From positions 15,582,001 to 15,646,000 of the forward strand of contig CM028895.1 of NCBI GenBank assembly GCA_016801885.1: 64,000 nt of DNA, in the 5' to 3' direction. This DNA comes from Toxotes chatareus. Taxonomy: Eukaryota; Chordata; Actinopteri; Toxotidae. This document shows, in pieces, positions 37,411 through 51,532 of the stretch. Each line of letters begins with the position of its first letter. The first letter of the stretch is position 1. Under the pieces are notes generated by a model. That model saw only the letters and a program-made list of their open reading frames with translations. It made no database searches and was not told the origin of the DNA. The position numbers were made by a program, and so were the translations under genes.

Positions 37411-39689
37411 GGATGCGGTGGTGGTGGTGGTGAGATTTTTAGTCTTATTATTTTTTCACATGTGAGCCACTTATATAACTTGGAGAAGTGAGGGCGAAAA
37501 AATGTACCGCAAATAACTGAGTTTTTTGTAAAGTGTTACTCATGCTCCATGACTCCACAGTTTTCTAACCCTGACATGGGTGGAGGCTCCATTTTGAGAT
37601 TAGTCTTGTTGATCATCTCAGAACAAGGCCTTCCTCTGTGTCAAGCTGGTCAAGGAACGGGATAAGTCAAACTCCAGATAATCCATGAGATCCTAAGATC
37701 CACTGGCATTCTTCTCAGTCCTGTAGGTAGAGCCAGCTTAAGCACGTACATGAGTTTGTGTTCACGTTTGTTAGCATTAATATAGTGTGTGTTTCCATGA
37801 TGGCTGGTTTTCAGGACTTCACTGAGCCCTTGTCGGCCTCTGCGTGAGCGTATGTTTGCGTGGGGGTGCGCTCATCACGAGTAATCTACAACGAGGGAGG
37901 ATGGGGACAAGGCAGCCTGCATCAGGAGCAGCGAGGGACTTGAAGGGCCTGTGCTGTTTGCAGGTCGACCAGCCACAGTACACCCAGAGGAAATCTCGTG
38001 TTCCTGCCAGCCTACAAAAGTAAACAGATCTGTAACCACCGAGGCCTGGCATGAGGCCTGGGCCACCAGCACTATAACTAAAGGAATGAATCACATCACA
38101 CACACATTCACTGGCTAACTTGTGGGGGCACGGTGAAGCATGCGTTCAGAATTTGTGGAAGGCAATCCAGTCTTTTCACATTTTGTATGCGAAATAATTC
38201 ACGCTAAATTGAAACACAATAACTTTTGATGAGCTTGAACTTCTGTATAACCACAGCGCACTCCCTCAGTGACATGATGCACATGCCCTCTGCAAGCTGT
38301 GAAGTGTGTTCAGCCCAGTTTTCAAATGCATCCGCCTGGGAACTCTTGCTTCATTCAGTATTTCAGATAACATCTTTTAGCCATAGAGTTTTGAAACCTC
38401 CCCTCTCTTTTATGTTCCTTTCTCTTCTCTCTTCTGTTTTCCCTCTCTCTCTGCTTTCTCCTCTGTCTACACATCTGCGGTTATTTATCTGTTATTCTGT
38501 GGCAGCAATGTGGTCAACATGTGTCTGGCTTCCCTCCACGCAGCACTCATCTGTAGTCAACTTAGGAAATCATTGGAGGACCATAGTAAACCTACCAAGC
38601 TCTTTATCATTTATAACACAGTGGATGCTTACCAGAGAGATGGATTTCAAAGTATCTCCATAACATTAGTACATTCTCTGCTAATTGTTTACCACCTTTG
38701 ACCTTATGTTCTATTGTAAAAGCATAGCTATGTTTTTTTTTTCCTCTCTTCTCTTGGGTCAATGAGAGCAGAAGTGAAGGATAGACACCATGACTTACTG
38801 GAATTAGAGTATCTGAGAGGAGTATTTGGATTGCCTAAGCCTATGGATTTGCATTACCCTGACCTTTGACCTTTTAATCTCTGTGTTATTTAATCCTCTA
38901 TAAGGAGTATAGCCTCAGACAACATCATGGTAGAAACAGATCGACCTAGAAATCACAGCGGAGATGGATGACAGTGACAGCGGCTGTTAAGGCATGAAAG
39001 AGCTTAAAAGGTCATAGTTATGGTACAGAAGGGCTATTTTGTCTTACGGGTCAAGTGGAGACACTTCTACATTATTTTGATATCCAGCCTGCCTTTTCTG
39101 GAACTTGAATTTAAAGGATTGTGTGGCAAACACCATCTCTCCTGCTTTGAGCCCAAACCACAACTGAAAATCATATTTATGAAAACTGTGCCACTCTTGT
39201 GAATCACCACTCAAAGACTGCCCACAACACATTTGTAAATCACGGATCACACATGGCTTCAAAAGGCTGCGGTTGATTGTTTAGACGTCGGACAGAAAAT
39301 GTTAGTACGACTTTTGACTCCTAGATGTGAGCCGAACTTATAAAGAAAACCGATGCTAGACTGAGAACACACAGACGATAAAATGGAGTAAACTGAGGAA
39401 ACGTTTGATGCCGGTGGTTCAAACAGCAACTGCACGCACTGCTAACATTTGCGAGCAAGAGAACTCATCCATGATCCCTAACTGAATCCTGTAATCACAT
39501 GCAGAAAAGGTGATATAGATTAGAAAAAACTGAGTCTCATGCCCATTACTGCAAGTTAAAGGTTATGAAACAAATCAGCACTACAGCCCCCTCCAGCTCA
39601 CCTATGTAGACAGGACACTAAACACTTAATAAAGGAAGCTTCCTGTGATGGTCATACTTTGTTATTGACTGTTTAACAAAGGATTGAAT

Positions 39690-39945
39690 GAGCTTTAAAG
39701 GACTAGTTTGACCTTTTGGGAAATGTGCTTGTGAATAAGGGTATTTCCTGCAATGTCAAACAGTTCCTTTAACATAAAACTCTTTGCTAATGTCGTGATA
39801 TGAGGAAGTTTCAAACTGTAGGGGTATTTGAAAGAGGAAATTGTATGGTCTGTCACACTTTGCTTCTGTTTGGTCTTTGGTACAGTATCTCCCAGTGGTT
39901 GTCTTAATATTTAGCCTGGTGCTGCAAACCAGGAAGTGACATGTT
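39690..39945 (+). repeat. Old teleost interspersed repeat ('gactagtttgac' type), internally deleted
   Basis: Starts AAAGGACTAGTTTGACCTTT, TTGGGAAATGTGCTTG and ends near AACCAGGAAGTGACA. Those are the two ends of an interspersed fish repeat I recognise; the interior is much diverged or deleted. No coding capacity. Confidence 0.5.
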
Positions 39946-41653
39946 TGCACTGACCAAATGCTTGCTGCACTGTACCTGTCTTGTTGGAGAACACAGGTAC
40001 GGAAAAGTTTGGTATGTCAGTCAATAAACAGTGTATAACTACTCGGTTGTTTTTAAGGAATTTTGCTCTGCAGCACTATGCTATGCTTGGCTCCACTACA
40101 CAGCATCTGAAGTGTGGAAAAAGAAACGACACATTAAAAAGTCAGATGATGAATGCAAGGTCTTTATATATATTTCGTCAGCATAATTTCAACAACATTT
40201 TCATAGAGCACTGCAGTAAAACGTAAAATGAAACACACACTTGATGTCGCTGTATGAAGTGATATGAGGCAAGTGGTTTCCCTTTTGATAATGGGTGCCT
40301 TCATTTTATTTCTCAGTCCGATTAGTGCACCATGTTGAGTATAGAGTCATTTCAAAGCTTCAGCAAACTTAAAAAAAAGAGAACAGACAAATAAATACTG
40401 TACAACACCATATATGTAATACTAGATTCAGAAATCACAAAATGATCATGCGTTTCTCAACGGAACACTTGATATATGCACTATCATAGAACAATGCAGC
40501 ATCTCTGGCGAGTTTCCCTTCACAATTACACTATCATCAACAAATGGCAAACATGAGTACATTTTGATATATATATATATATATCACTAGATATATAGAT
40601 ATATACTTTAAATAAAGTGCCTTCCTTTAAAATCGGTGATTCCAAAATGTAAATGCGTGTCTGCATATACACATCTGGAAGCAGAATTCCTGAAAAAAAG
40701 GTTTGGAGCGAACATCCATAAAATCAGACTGGATAGAAAGAGCCATTCCTGGAGTTTTAAGGTAGTTCTAGGTCGGTTTAAGATTACTGCCCCTGACAGT
40801 TTATTAAATGAGGTGCTGAGTTTTATCAAAGCTACTGCTACAATGCTAAAACGATCGCTAATCTCAAATCCTTTGTTCTAAAACTAATGGCAAAAGACCT
40901 AAATATTTCTTGAAGGTGACTACTTCCATGTTGCTTTTACCAGTATTTCGTCAGCCATGAGAGGGGCACTAACTACATGACCACTCAGGAATGTTTATTT
41001 GAGTAGGAATGTCCTTTCTATCCAATCAAGTTCTGTACATAAACCCGAAGACCCTAAGCCAACAGCTTAAACAGCAATGACATCTTTCTACCGCACATAA
41101 TGCATTGACAACAATTCAGTAATAAGGGCTCCAACTGCTTTCAGAAAATGCACAAAAGCATTATCTCTTCACCACTTCCAATCTGGATTACACACACGAT
41201 ACCCTCCTACTAATCTTTACCCCAATACACAATACACAAGGTCCAATAGTGCTCCGCTGTCGAGGTAAATGAACAAATTTGTTTATCATGGTCAGTTAGT
41301 CCCCCTGAGAACATTGTAGAGACACATCTATGAGCACAATCTACTCACTGTAAAACTGATTATTTTTTTCCTACATTTGCACCGAAGAGACTTAGGAGGC
41401 TGGATTTACACAGGCACCAACAGTCTGATTTTTTAACTCTTTGGCACCCAGATCATATATTTTCCTGGCTGTGAGAACGTGAGGAAACACATGAAATCAA
41501 TCTGTGTGACAAAACATTTGAAATTAAATGTGCTGTTACTGTATCATTACTGCCTAAAGGCTTTTCTCATAATTCTCACTAGCAAGCCCCATAATGACAA
41601 CAGAATGTTTCAGATCATTTTAGCTTACCTCTCTGGTTCACACCCCATATTAT

Positions 41654-41659
41654 TTTATT
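41654..41659 (-). terminator. ism2: Candidate polyadenylation signal of ism2
   Basis: First minus-strand AATAAA after the ism2 stop codon, about 690 nt downstream. Later copies at 40994-40999 and 40305-40310 are equally plausible, so the assignment is weak. Confidence 0.25.
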
Positions 41660-42346
41660 ATTATTACCATTTTTTTGCCTCCAAAAAACTGGCTGAAATA
41701 AACATTACTGTGAATTCATGTGGCATCATTTGGGTCTACTAATGTCTCGTCCCCTTCATACCTTTTGAACCTGAAGAATCTTAAATTGTAGCAGCATAGT
41801 TGGGATATTCATCTGTTGGACTTTGCCTATGCATGTGTTTGTTATATCAATACAGCCCATAGTCATACATGTCCTAATGTAAAAACCTGCAAGACGCATG
41901 ATCAGGATGTTTACCATATGTTGCTACTGTCAATCACAAGCGCTCCAGGACACCGTAGTTAGCCAGTAGGTAGACATCATGCTTAGACGCACCCAGGAGA
42001 GTGTAGTGAATATAAAGAGAGAGAGCTTGATGTCATGCCAAATGTGTAACAGGTTGGCAAGTGATGGGAGAACACTGCATTTTTTTTTTCCATCCATGTA
42101 ATTCAGTTCAGTTCAGTTGAGCCTGTTGTCAGGACACTGAGCCAAATCCTAACTTGAGACAGCCACACTCCACCATTGTTTCTAAACCCCACAAATCGGC
42201 CAATCACAAATGTGCATTTCCTCTGAGTCATCAATGCATGGTTTAGATTTGAATATTTCACAACTTTTAAGGTAGGCAGTCTTCTCTCAAATTAGGATTG
42301 GGCCTTCTGAATCTCTGAGTGAAGTGGTACTTTTGGCTGTGGTCCC

Positions 42347-45300
42347 TCAGTACTCCCTGGCCTCTTCCAGTTCATTCATGAACACGTCTTCGTGGGGGTT
42401 TTCTGGGCAGCTCAGCCCATTGTTGGGTGGCCGCACCGCATGGAAGCGACTCCAATCTCCCTTGCACAGGATCCAAGGAAGCACATCTACTTTGAAGTGC
42501 AGCTCGGGTGAGAACTCCGTGCTGATCAGGTTAGGCGTGCCTGCGCCTTTCCCCCGTGTGATCAGCCGCCCGCGTTCGTCATAACAACAGTGCTGCGCTG
42601 CGAGAGTAGACGAGCCACCAGAAAGCGCCGAGCGGATGCAGCTATGCGCCGATGGCTTGTAGATGTCCAGGCGTTCCTTTGAGCCACTGGCATCGCGCCA
42701 GCGGAACTGCTGGCCATGAGTCTCATCGAAGACGCTGACCACGGTGTACGCCACCTCCAAGGGGTAGGAGCAGGGGCAGCTGGGCAGCTCAGACAGCACC
42801 TGGTGGAGGTACCTCTGGAGGAACTCGCTCTTACAGTTGAGCCACTTCTCACAGCTGTCAACATCTGTTGGCAAGAGGACAGCAATACCACATGAAATTA
42901 TGTGTTACAGTTGTTAAAGGTAGCACAGATGGTAGCATAACCAATGGATGCTACCATTTGTGTCCCTTTGGAGACAAGTCTGAATCCTATGTCTGGAATC
43001 CATAAACACCTATGGTAGATGACTGAGAAAGCATAGCATAGCAGTGGCGTGTTAATGTAACTCAATTAGACAAGGGAGTACTATCAAATAAATGTCTGTA
43101 CAGATCTAAGTGAGGATGCTTTGTGAAATTGTGGACTGTAAAGTATGAACAGCCTGCAGATAATGGCGCAAAATATTATATAAACCTGTAAACTAATGAG
43201 CACTCTTCATTAGATAAACTCACCGGTCCCAAATGGCTCTGTGCCATTCTCCATTTCAAAAGGGAAAGGTTCTACCACAGTGTTGACCTCACCTGTAAAG
43301 AGGAGAGTGGTACATCAGCTATTGATTTAAAAAGCTGGGATAACAGAGTTACAAAAGAAAAAAAGTGGCCTTGGTTTGGTGTTTTTATTTCTTAAAATGG
43401 AAGTATAATCTCACCAGGGCAAGGCTCCAGGTCACACTTAGAGGCTTCTGTCAGAGTGCAGGAGTAGCCACAAGACTTGGTCCTCTTCCTCTCACCGTGT
43501 CCACACGTCACTGAACAGGGAGACCAGGCAGTCCACTCATCCGTCTCCTTCTCTGTGGGAAGGAAAATTCAAACATAGTCACTCACACAAACTCAGTACT
43601 ACTACGAAAATTCATTACAATTAAAACACAGCATCATTCACACATTGCACTATCAGAGAGCTTAAAGAGGAATACATAATGAAAGTACCTGAGCATCATT
43701 CAGGCACAGGTGACGATTACACATACTAAATGTACTGTAATTAACAAGCTAATAGGAAGTAGCTTTACAGGGTTGATTGGGATTATGCACAGAGGGGAAA
43801 AAATCCTGCAAATCCCCCCCTCCAAAACAAGCACCTTACAGTTTGGTGTTGAAGTGGACTCTGTGTTCTCACCAGTCTAATCCACAATAAGCTTACAAAG
43901 TTTCTAGACTGTCTCAGTCCATATAAACGTCAGTTTTCTCCTGGTCTAACCTTTCCCATGCAAACCCATATTCTTTTTAAGAAGGCTTCAGTAAAATTAG
44001 AGAGAGAGAAGCTGTGCTGTGGCCGTCCGCCTCCGCACCATGTTTCCTTGTGGTGTTAATAACACTGAAAACAAGTCATTCTTGATTAAAGGCGAGGTGG
44101 GTGCAGAAATACCAGCCTGGGTGTAGCGAACACCCAATTTTACTTTGTGGGCGCTGCCAGCTCGCCATGTGGCCATACGAGAATGAGGTCTCAGGAGAGT
44201 CTTAATTACAGAAGAAGCTAAAGGCAGACATCCTTGATTTATGTTCACCGAGTCTTTAGATGTGACCACTTAATAGGCATTGTTGCCTTTTGCTGGCTCG
44301 TCTACATGCACAACACTTAAACAGATAAAGTCTATATATTAGCAGATGGAAAAGGCAAAGCTTATAGAGTAAAAACTACTCAGGTTTTCAGGCACCTGCT
44401 ACCGCATTTTGAGATTATACTACAACAGTAGAACAACAACAACCCTCAAAAACCAGCTCATTTATGCACAGATTTGTATCTATGGGAAATTTCTTTAATG
44501 AGTAGAAGCTTTAGGCTGTGGTAAGGCCGTGACTGCGCTCTGATCCACAGTAGGACTCACATACATCAGCCTACCCTCTGGCAAGCCCATCAAACTTTCC
44601 TGTTTTTTCTTTCTTTCTTTTCTTTCTTTCTTTCTTCTCTGTCTTCTTTCCATTTCTTTCACTATGTACACCTACTGTACATCTTTCTCTCGTCTCATTA
44701 TTTACTGTTTTTACCACTGAACTAGTGGTGTGTGTGAACTGAGACACAACATTTTTTCCCACCAGAAGAAGGCAGAATTAAGAGGGGGGGGGCTGTAAAA
44801 GTTATGCAGGGCCCTGAAAGCCCCCGAAATTCTTGAACTGGCTCAAAAGGCCGAGCCGCAGAGGGCAGTGAGAGCCGCCAGGGTCTGGGGGGGCCCATGG
44901 GGTCCCGGGGAGGGATGAAAGGGCCGGCCGAATGGCCCCTGTCATTGTGAGTTCCCAATCTGCCCTCTAATTGTCCACAAGTAGAGGGATGTTTTGTCCC
45001 AGGGAACAGTGCCGGCCTCACGCTGCCATTAGCGAGCGCATCTGACCCATCTTCAAAAGGCAGGCCTCTGCGACCAGCACGACCAGTGTCGACTTCAAAG
45101 TGCCTATAACCCACAATGTCCTGATGGTCGAGTGCTCATGCTGCCTCGCATGCTGGCATCATTTAGTTCTCTCTGACTGTGAAGACAGTTATCATGCAGC
45201 TTTCCTAAACCACTCTGTTGTTCTCGCTCTCTCCATTGTTCTCGCTCACTTTCTGTCTCTCCTTCCAGACATTCCCATTATCTCCATTCCTTTTTTGATA

Positions 45301-48300
45301 TGATAAATTCAGTGATTGTGTTTCCATAATTTCACATTTTTTTTCTTTGATAAAATATTTAGGATTAATTGTGACATTTTTTAAAAGCCGTAATCAGTTT
45401 GATTGAGTTCGAGCCATATCAATAAGAGCTGTGATTATGTGACTATGCTAGCAGACAGCGTGTGTACCACTTGGCAAAACTTACCATAGTAGCTCTGCAT
45501 TGGATCCCAGCCTTCGTTCCAACGAATATCCCAGTCTCCACCCACTCCGCTTGGTAAGGGTTCCTCGCTGCCATAATCCAGGGAGTAATCTTCCTCCTCT
45601 TCCTCGCCAGTTTCCTCCACGCCTGACCGGCTGCTGCTGTCCTCGCTGGAATCAGCATCGGTGTAACTCCAGAAAAGAGGCCAGAAAAGCTTCTTGCCTC
45701 CGAGCCAATCTACTGTGGAAGAGGGGGAGGAGGATGAAGAGGGCAGCCAGTCTTTTTCCTTGGCCAGGTCCATCTCTACCTCCATCTGAGGGTCGTCCAC
45801 CACCTCAATGGTTACCTGTGCAGAAAGAAAGAGGGGCCTCTGTCAGTTTGAAGTGAACCTGAACAAACGAGCACACCAATGTTCACAAATATGACAAACG
45901 ACACTCTCTGCTTCTGCTTCAACATGTCATCAAGTAACTACAGTACTACCAATACTTTCAGGCAGCTTTAGCACTTGACTTACAAGCTCTTCTCAAGAAA
46001 TCAACCATCTCAGATCTGTGGAGGAGTATTTTAGCAGGTGAACTCTCTCCCCAGATATAAGTCAGCCAGCCAGACGTAAGCATGAGCATTCAGCCAACCA
46101 AACAGTCCTCTCAGTCCTCTATTCTGGATAACTACCTCTCATTACCTCAATATGACTCATCCTAGATGCTACAGCACTTGGAAGGGCCCAGTTCAACTGA
46201 TGTGAAGACCAGGCTACGTGGAGAATACAGGGGAAGTCTTTTCCTAACTTTTGGGAAATTAATTTCACAGTTAGGAAAGAAATATGATAATTGGAAATGC
46301 TTTCATTTGTCTTATTCGGGCATATCCTCAGTGTAAAGTCTTTCAGTCAAAGAACAGCACATCTGGTCTTTATGCAACATAAAAAAATCATACTAAATTT
46401 CATTGGTCTCTGTACTTGATATAGACACAGGCCAGCATCATTATGTCCCTCTAACCACATCCTGATTACACTGACCAGAGTTGGGGAGGCTAACTGCCCT
46501 GAGATAAGTTGAACAGAACAACTTTGTGAACCTTTTGGGTCATTTTAGAAGGAGATGATGAGGACTTAATGGACACTTATGATTACAGGTCCCTCTTGCC
46601 TTTAATTAAACACTCACAAAAAAGGCACAGCTGGGTCTCTAAGAATAGACTGAGAGATTGTTGATTTTGTTACACATTAAGGAAATAAATCAGTTTACAC
46701 AAAGAAAAGACAAAACTAAATTCTCCTTTAATAAAGGGTTTTAATTTAACCCATAGGTTACCACCTCTTGGCAACAATATGGCTGAAACACACAAATTAC
46801 ACTATACTGTAAGTGGTTGTTTTTGTTGTCTTATACAGAAGTACATATACAATACTCCCAAATCAGTTTAAAAATTAAAAACATATCGTTATTGAAATCT
46901 TGAAGGTTGTCTAAGAAGCTTAACTACTGCATGTGCCCAAAAACAGAAATGTGTGACACCCCTGTCCCCACTCACCTGTATGTTTGGGTTCTGCGAGTTG
47001 ATGTCAGCATTGGCCAGGTCTGGAAAGTTCTTGAGATCCAGGATGAAGGGTTTGGTCTCCTCTTCAGGCTCCGGCTGTGGAAGAACACCAACAGAGCGGT
47101 GCTGCGGGTGCAACCACCTCCTCTGGTGGCTGTGTGGTTCAGGCAGCAGACTCTGGACCTGGTTCTGCTGCTCCAGAGTCTCAGGGACATATTGGACCGC
47201 TGCATTATGAACAGGGCGGCCGTGGGCCTGGTGGAAAACACAAATTAAGACATAGGATAAGTTAAAAAGATTAAATCTTTTAATCTTTTCCATCTATGAC
47301 GACTATGTGCAGACACCACCTTCAATAATGCTAAGAACAAGGGCAACTGAGACAACCCTAAAGTAACCACTGTCAGCGGCTATTTTAATGCTAATGACAA
47401 AAAAGATCCATCATTTATAGTGGCTCCCTGATAAGTTTAAGAACAATTAGCGCTCTGTTTCCAGGAAGAAACCTTGAAACCATCTACCATCTCACAGCTT
47501 GGTCAGCAATTCCAAAAAGCCCCTGAGGCATCCAACTAACCAGCCAAGTGACCAACCAGCCTTCGTTCATTTCATTCTTTTTTTTTTCCCACAGCAGTCA
47601 TGGCATCCAGGCAGTGGACAAAGAGGGGCCTGTGCCAGAGAGATCCTCTTTTAGCTTTAATGAGAGGGCCTGGGAGGCGTGGGACCCCTGGGCTGGTGCA
47701 AGTGTGTCTGAACCTGCTGTGCTGCCGCCACTACGGCCACCACTTAATTTGATCTTTCAGGTTTTACAGTTGCTAAGAAGGAAGACCAGCAGGAGGAAAC
47801 ATTGATCTCTGAGACAGATGGTGATGAATGGTGACATTATAATGGTGGGGAACTGCAGACACACGTACTGTATGTGGAATATAGTCAGTGAAAATGGATT
47901 TTTGGCTGGTCTGATTCTCCAGTGTGCATGTGTCTGTTTCACTGTTAAAAGGACACATATCTATTTCATTCCTGACACTGGTCAAAACCAAAATCCAGAC
48001 CTAAACAAACTCTAATGAAACCTTCTCTGCTATTCACTCTATATTATCCTGAATGCACTAAAGTGGCATAAACATATGATTGGACAGGACCTTGAGCTTG
48101 GACCTGAGCCAGTTTGTGGTCTGCTCGGAGCAAACCAGTGGCAGTTAGAGGGCTAAAGAGGAGAAGAAATGTCTGAATTAATGACCAGTCGGTTGATGAT
48201 TTATAGTTATGGCCTCTAGAACAGGGCGTACTTTTCACTGACTGCTTGTGATTGTAAAGAAGTTATGTGGTCGGTCAAATCCAAGCATGTGAACACATAA

Positions 48301-51300
48301 TGCCTGTTTAGAAGAGAAGGCCGTCAAGCATGATAAATGATGGATGAAGACTTGGCCCCCTCCCCAGATATCCGTAAACTGGTGGTGACAAGTAGATAAC
48401 CTTTTTGGGATATTTAGCCTTTCTCTGTGTTATACAATGTTTGTTGCAATAGTGTGCACAAATATTTCGCATACTGCAATAAATCCCAGTTGACCATTTA
48501 CAACATTTTTTGCCAAGAAACCTCCCGTTAAAAAGACTAATTATAGAAGTACTGCTGAAAACACCTTCTACAGGAATTTGTAGCACATGCTAATAAAAAA
48601 TATTACAAGTAGTACTACAACTTAAAAGAAGAGTCATGTGAATTTTAACACTTCTTAGGTCAACATACTTAGATTTCATAGCACTCAGATTTTCAGGTGA
48701 TCATGTCATTTTGCTATTGTTTTGGCCCAGTTTTCAGCACTGGATATGATGTAAGCAGAGTCAAACAGTTGAGTGATCAATTAGCCTATCAACACATAAT
48801 AAATAATAATAAATTCCCAGTTCAAGCCTCTGAATAGTGAGTATTTGCTGCTTTTCTATCAGTGTAAATGGAGTATCTTTGAATTTTCGACTGTTTGTTG
48901 CACATACAAGACATTTGAAGATGTTACCTTGGAATCTCTCTTAAACTCACTATATCCTATATATAAATTGTGATCAGCATATTGTTCAATAATGAAAATC
49001 ATTAGTATTGCATAGGTCAGGTAGTGAGTCAGGAGTGAGTGAGTTTGTTAATTAGCTAGTTAGTTTGTAAAATGTCAGTTTCTTTTTATAAGAATGCACC
49101 AACAACAATTTCTACTGCCAATACCTCCAATCTGATGAATACCTTTTGAAATCCAAGGCAAACAAACATTTTTCTCCATGTCAGTGATAGCCATAAATAA
49201 AAGCCTCATGCCTCTCATGTGACACCTGATTTCTGGTGTCTGGCTTTATTAGATGTTATTGGCGAAATCCTCCAGCATGATGCTCCATCTTACCCTGTTG
49301 GCCTGTTACTAGCGTGAACTGACCATATACACCTAACTCTCACACACATGTCCTGGCTTCTAAATAGTTGAGCAAACACAAAAAAGATGATGTTCAGAGT
49401 CATGAGAGAGGCCACATACTTTCACACCCTCCTCATCTCATCTTGTTACACATCTGGATCCTGTATTCTTTCGCCCTGTATATCACTCTCCTCCTCCTTT
49501 CTCCCTCCCCCTCATTCTCTCTGATCCTGCTCTCCTCCTCTCTGTAGTGGGGCTGTTCTGATCAAAGGCCCAATGGCTGATGGCATGCAGTGTGTTTAAC
49601 AGGGAGACTATATGGATGCAGCGGGGGACCTCAGCTTGACTCTGAGACTGTTTCTCTCCACAGGCAAACATCAATGACAAATCCAACCTTTTGGCAAAGC
49701 AGTGTGTCTTCCTTTCAAATGACTGAAAATAATGCATCCATCTTGAGCTACTGTCATAGCTTCTGCTGAAGGTAACACATATTCAGGTTAGGGAGAGGAG
49801 GTGGGGAGACGGGATGGGGGCAGCAGGGGCTGAGGTGAGGGGTAGGGATGGGATCCGGTGGAATGGGGGCCAGGCTGGGGAAGGCAGGCGGTATGGCAGC
49901 CCTGATTTATGTGCCCGCAGATATCAAAGGCTTCTGCACTTGGCTGTTTCCAAACCATTACAGAAGAACAATAAACTATGGGCGCTCTTTGATCGTCATC
50001 TTTTGCAAATGGAAACGGGACAACAAATGCATGCCTGGTGGAATCGGGGTGAGGTTGTGGAGGTTAGGGTGGGAAGTGGGGGTATAAAACACACGGGGCA
50101 AACAGGGCAAACAGGTCCCAATATTTGGGAAAGAGGCCACTTCGACACAAACTCCTCCTTCTTCTTCGCTGAGAGATGGGGGTAAAACCAAAAACAGGAA
50201 ATTCCACATTAACACAATAAAGAACCAATGTAAACAATCAGATGGATGACACTTGACCTCAGCTCCAGTGTGAGAGATGCCGAGGGTTCGCCTTATTCTG
50301 GTTACATAAGCATCTCGTTACTGGACACCCGCTTTACTGAGCCTCCCCTCCTCCTTCTCTCTTCCTCTGCTAATCTCCCCTCTCCCTCCACCACTTACAG
50401 ACACGCACCCAGCAGGTCACAAGCGAAGGCACAGAGTCACCAACTGCAGCCTTTTGCTGAATGAAAAGAACAATCTCACAAGCCGCAGTGAGATTTTTTT
50501 TTCCTTACTAATCACTCCCTTCTCTTCTTCCCTCCCTCTTTTTCCTCTCTGTCTCTTTTTGCTTTGACATCAATCAGACAGATGATGAGAGAGAGAGAGA
50601 GTCTCAATAGGGCATCCATGGGAGGCCACACAAGAAGGAGAGAGTTCAAAGGCAAAAACTGAACCCTAACACAAACACACACAAACAGACTTTGATATCC
50701 AAATATGTCCATGTGTAACACAAACATTCCCTTAGACACACCACACACTGCACTGTGTGTGTGTGTCTGTCTGTGTGTAGGGAGTTTAGATTTATTATAG
50801 CAGGGTGTATGGCCAGTGATGGCAAACCTTACTATACATGGAGAGAAAAGTGGAACAAAAGAGAGCAACGTGCACTGATCTGCTCATTTCAGCTCACTTC
50901 ATTGATTGAATCACTTGATAGAAACTGATGAAGGGTAATGGTTCAGTGTTTAACCTCGTTTCCGATATTCAAATTTTAATGTATACAATAGAAGGAAGGA
51001 CATGTGTCTTATATGACACAAAATCACAAGCCTAGATTATAATGTAAGGTTTAACTTACACAACAATTACTTAACAATTATGCTAATATTGGACATTTTA
51101 TGGGTAATAAAAACTGTGCACGAACTTTTTTCAACTTTAATTACAGTTTTCAGCTATGTTTGTTTCATATTGTCAAAGTTATATTAATATAGTTTTTAAA
51201 AAGGCATTGTATTAATGAATGGGACATAAACATGAGCGTACATACGGAAAGACATTTTCTAAACAAAGCGGTTTTAGCTGTCTTGTTTGGAAAAAACAAA

Positions 51301-51532
51301 ACAAAAAACATTACGTTTTATCAGCAGCTGGTGTGATTTTAAGACGTCGCAGCTTTGTGAAACTTGTTGCTTAACTTTCTAAGCTATGAAAAAAAAAAAA
51401 AATGTCAGAGGACAAACTTACCTTGTGGGCAACGTTCTTGTGTCTGGTAGGAAACCCCGTCCCCAGACTAAGGACAAGTATGGACCAAAGCACAAGCAGC
51501 ATCTGAAATCTCCCCGCGACCTCTTGACGCAT
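42347..51532 (-). CDS. ism2: Isthmin 2, secreted TSP1/AMOP-domain protein, complete, 6 exons, 472 aa
   Basis: Isthmins are secreted signalling proteins. ISM1 is an anti-angiogenic, insulin-like adipokine and ISM2 is less known (family knowledge). Exons: 51422-51532, 46976-47227, 45485-45815, 43415-43552, 43224-43292, 42347-42864. Together they give 1419 nt including TGA. The ATG at 51532 starts MRQEVAGRFQ followed by a hydrophobic signal core (MLLVLWSILVLSLG), with cleavage likely near residue 26. Exon 2 ends in the family block PFILDLKNFPDLANADINSQ. Exon 3 is acidic and Ser/Glu-rich. The TSP1 repeat (residues 238-277) begins WTAWSPCSVTCGHG, including a WxxW C-mannosylation motif. A sequon NGT lies at Asn293. 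The AMOP domain (about 301-462) holds the Cys-rich PSCPCSYP and LAAQHCCY blocks and ends in LEEAREY. Linkage to sptlc2, cyp46a1 and ccdc85c favours ISM2 over ISM1, which lies beside SPTLC3 in human. Intron 1 is 4.2 kb. Confidence 0.92.
44606..44637. repeat. (TTTC)n microsatellite
   Basis: About eight TTTC units with one interruption, within ism2 intron 3. Low complexity only. Confidence 0.85.
48765..48950 (-). repeat. Old teleost non-autonomous repeat, copy 3
   Basis: Plus-strand blocks GATCAATTAGCCTATCAACA, TATTTGCTGCTTTTCTATCA, GGAGTATCTTTGAATTTTCG, ACAAGACATTTGAAGATGTT and ACCTTGGAATCTC. Its reverse complement shares TCTTCAAAT and the AAAGATA block with copy 1 in the same order. Lies in ism2 intron 1; truncated at one end. 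Confidence 0.6.

Larger units (their letters stand above)
33963..42346. other. Intergenic region between ism2 and cyp46a1
   Basis: About 8.4 kb with no open frame that resembles a known protein. It holds a (TTAA)n run at 34074-34096, old repeats at 35.8-36.1, 37.2-37.4 and 39.7-39.9 kb, a (GGT)n run near 37418-37433, and (TA)n near 40568-40583. The right-hand 1-2 kb probably contains the ism2 3' UTR; AATAAA on the minus strand occurs at 41654-41659, 40994-40999 and 40305-40310. Nothing else is recognised. Confidence 0.5.
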
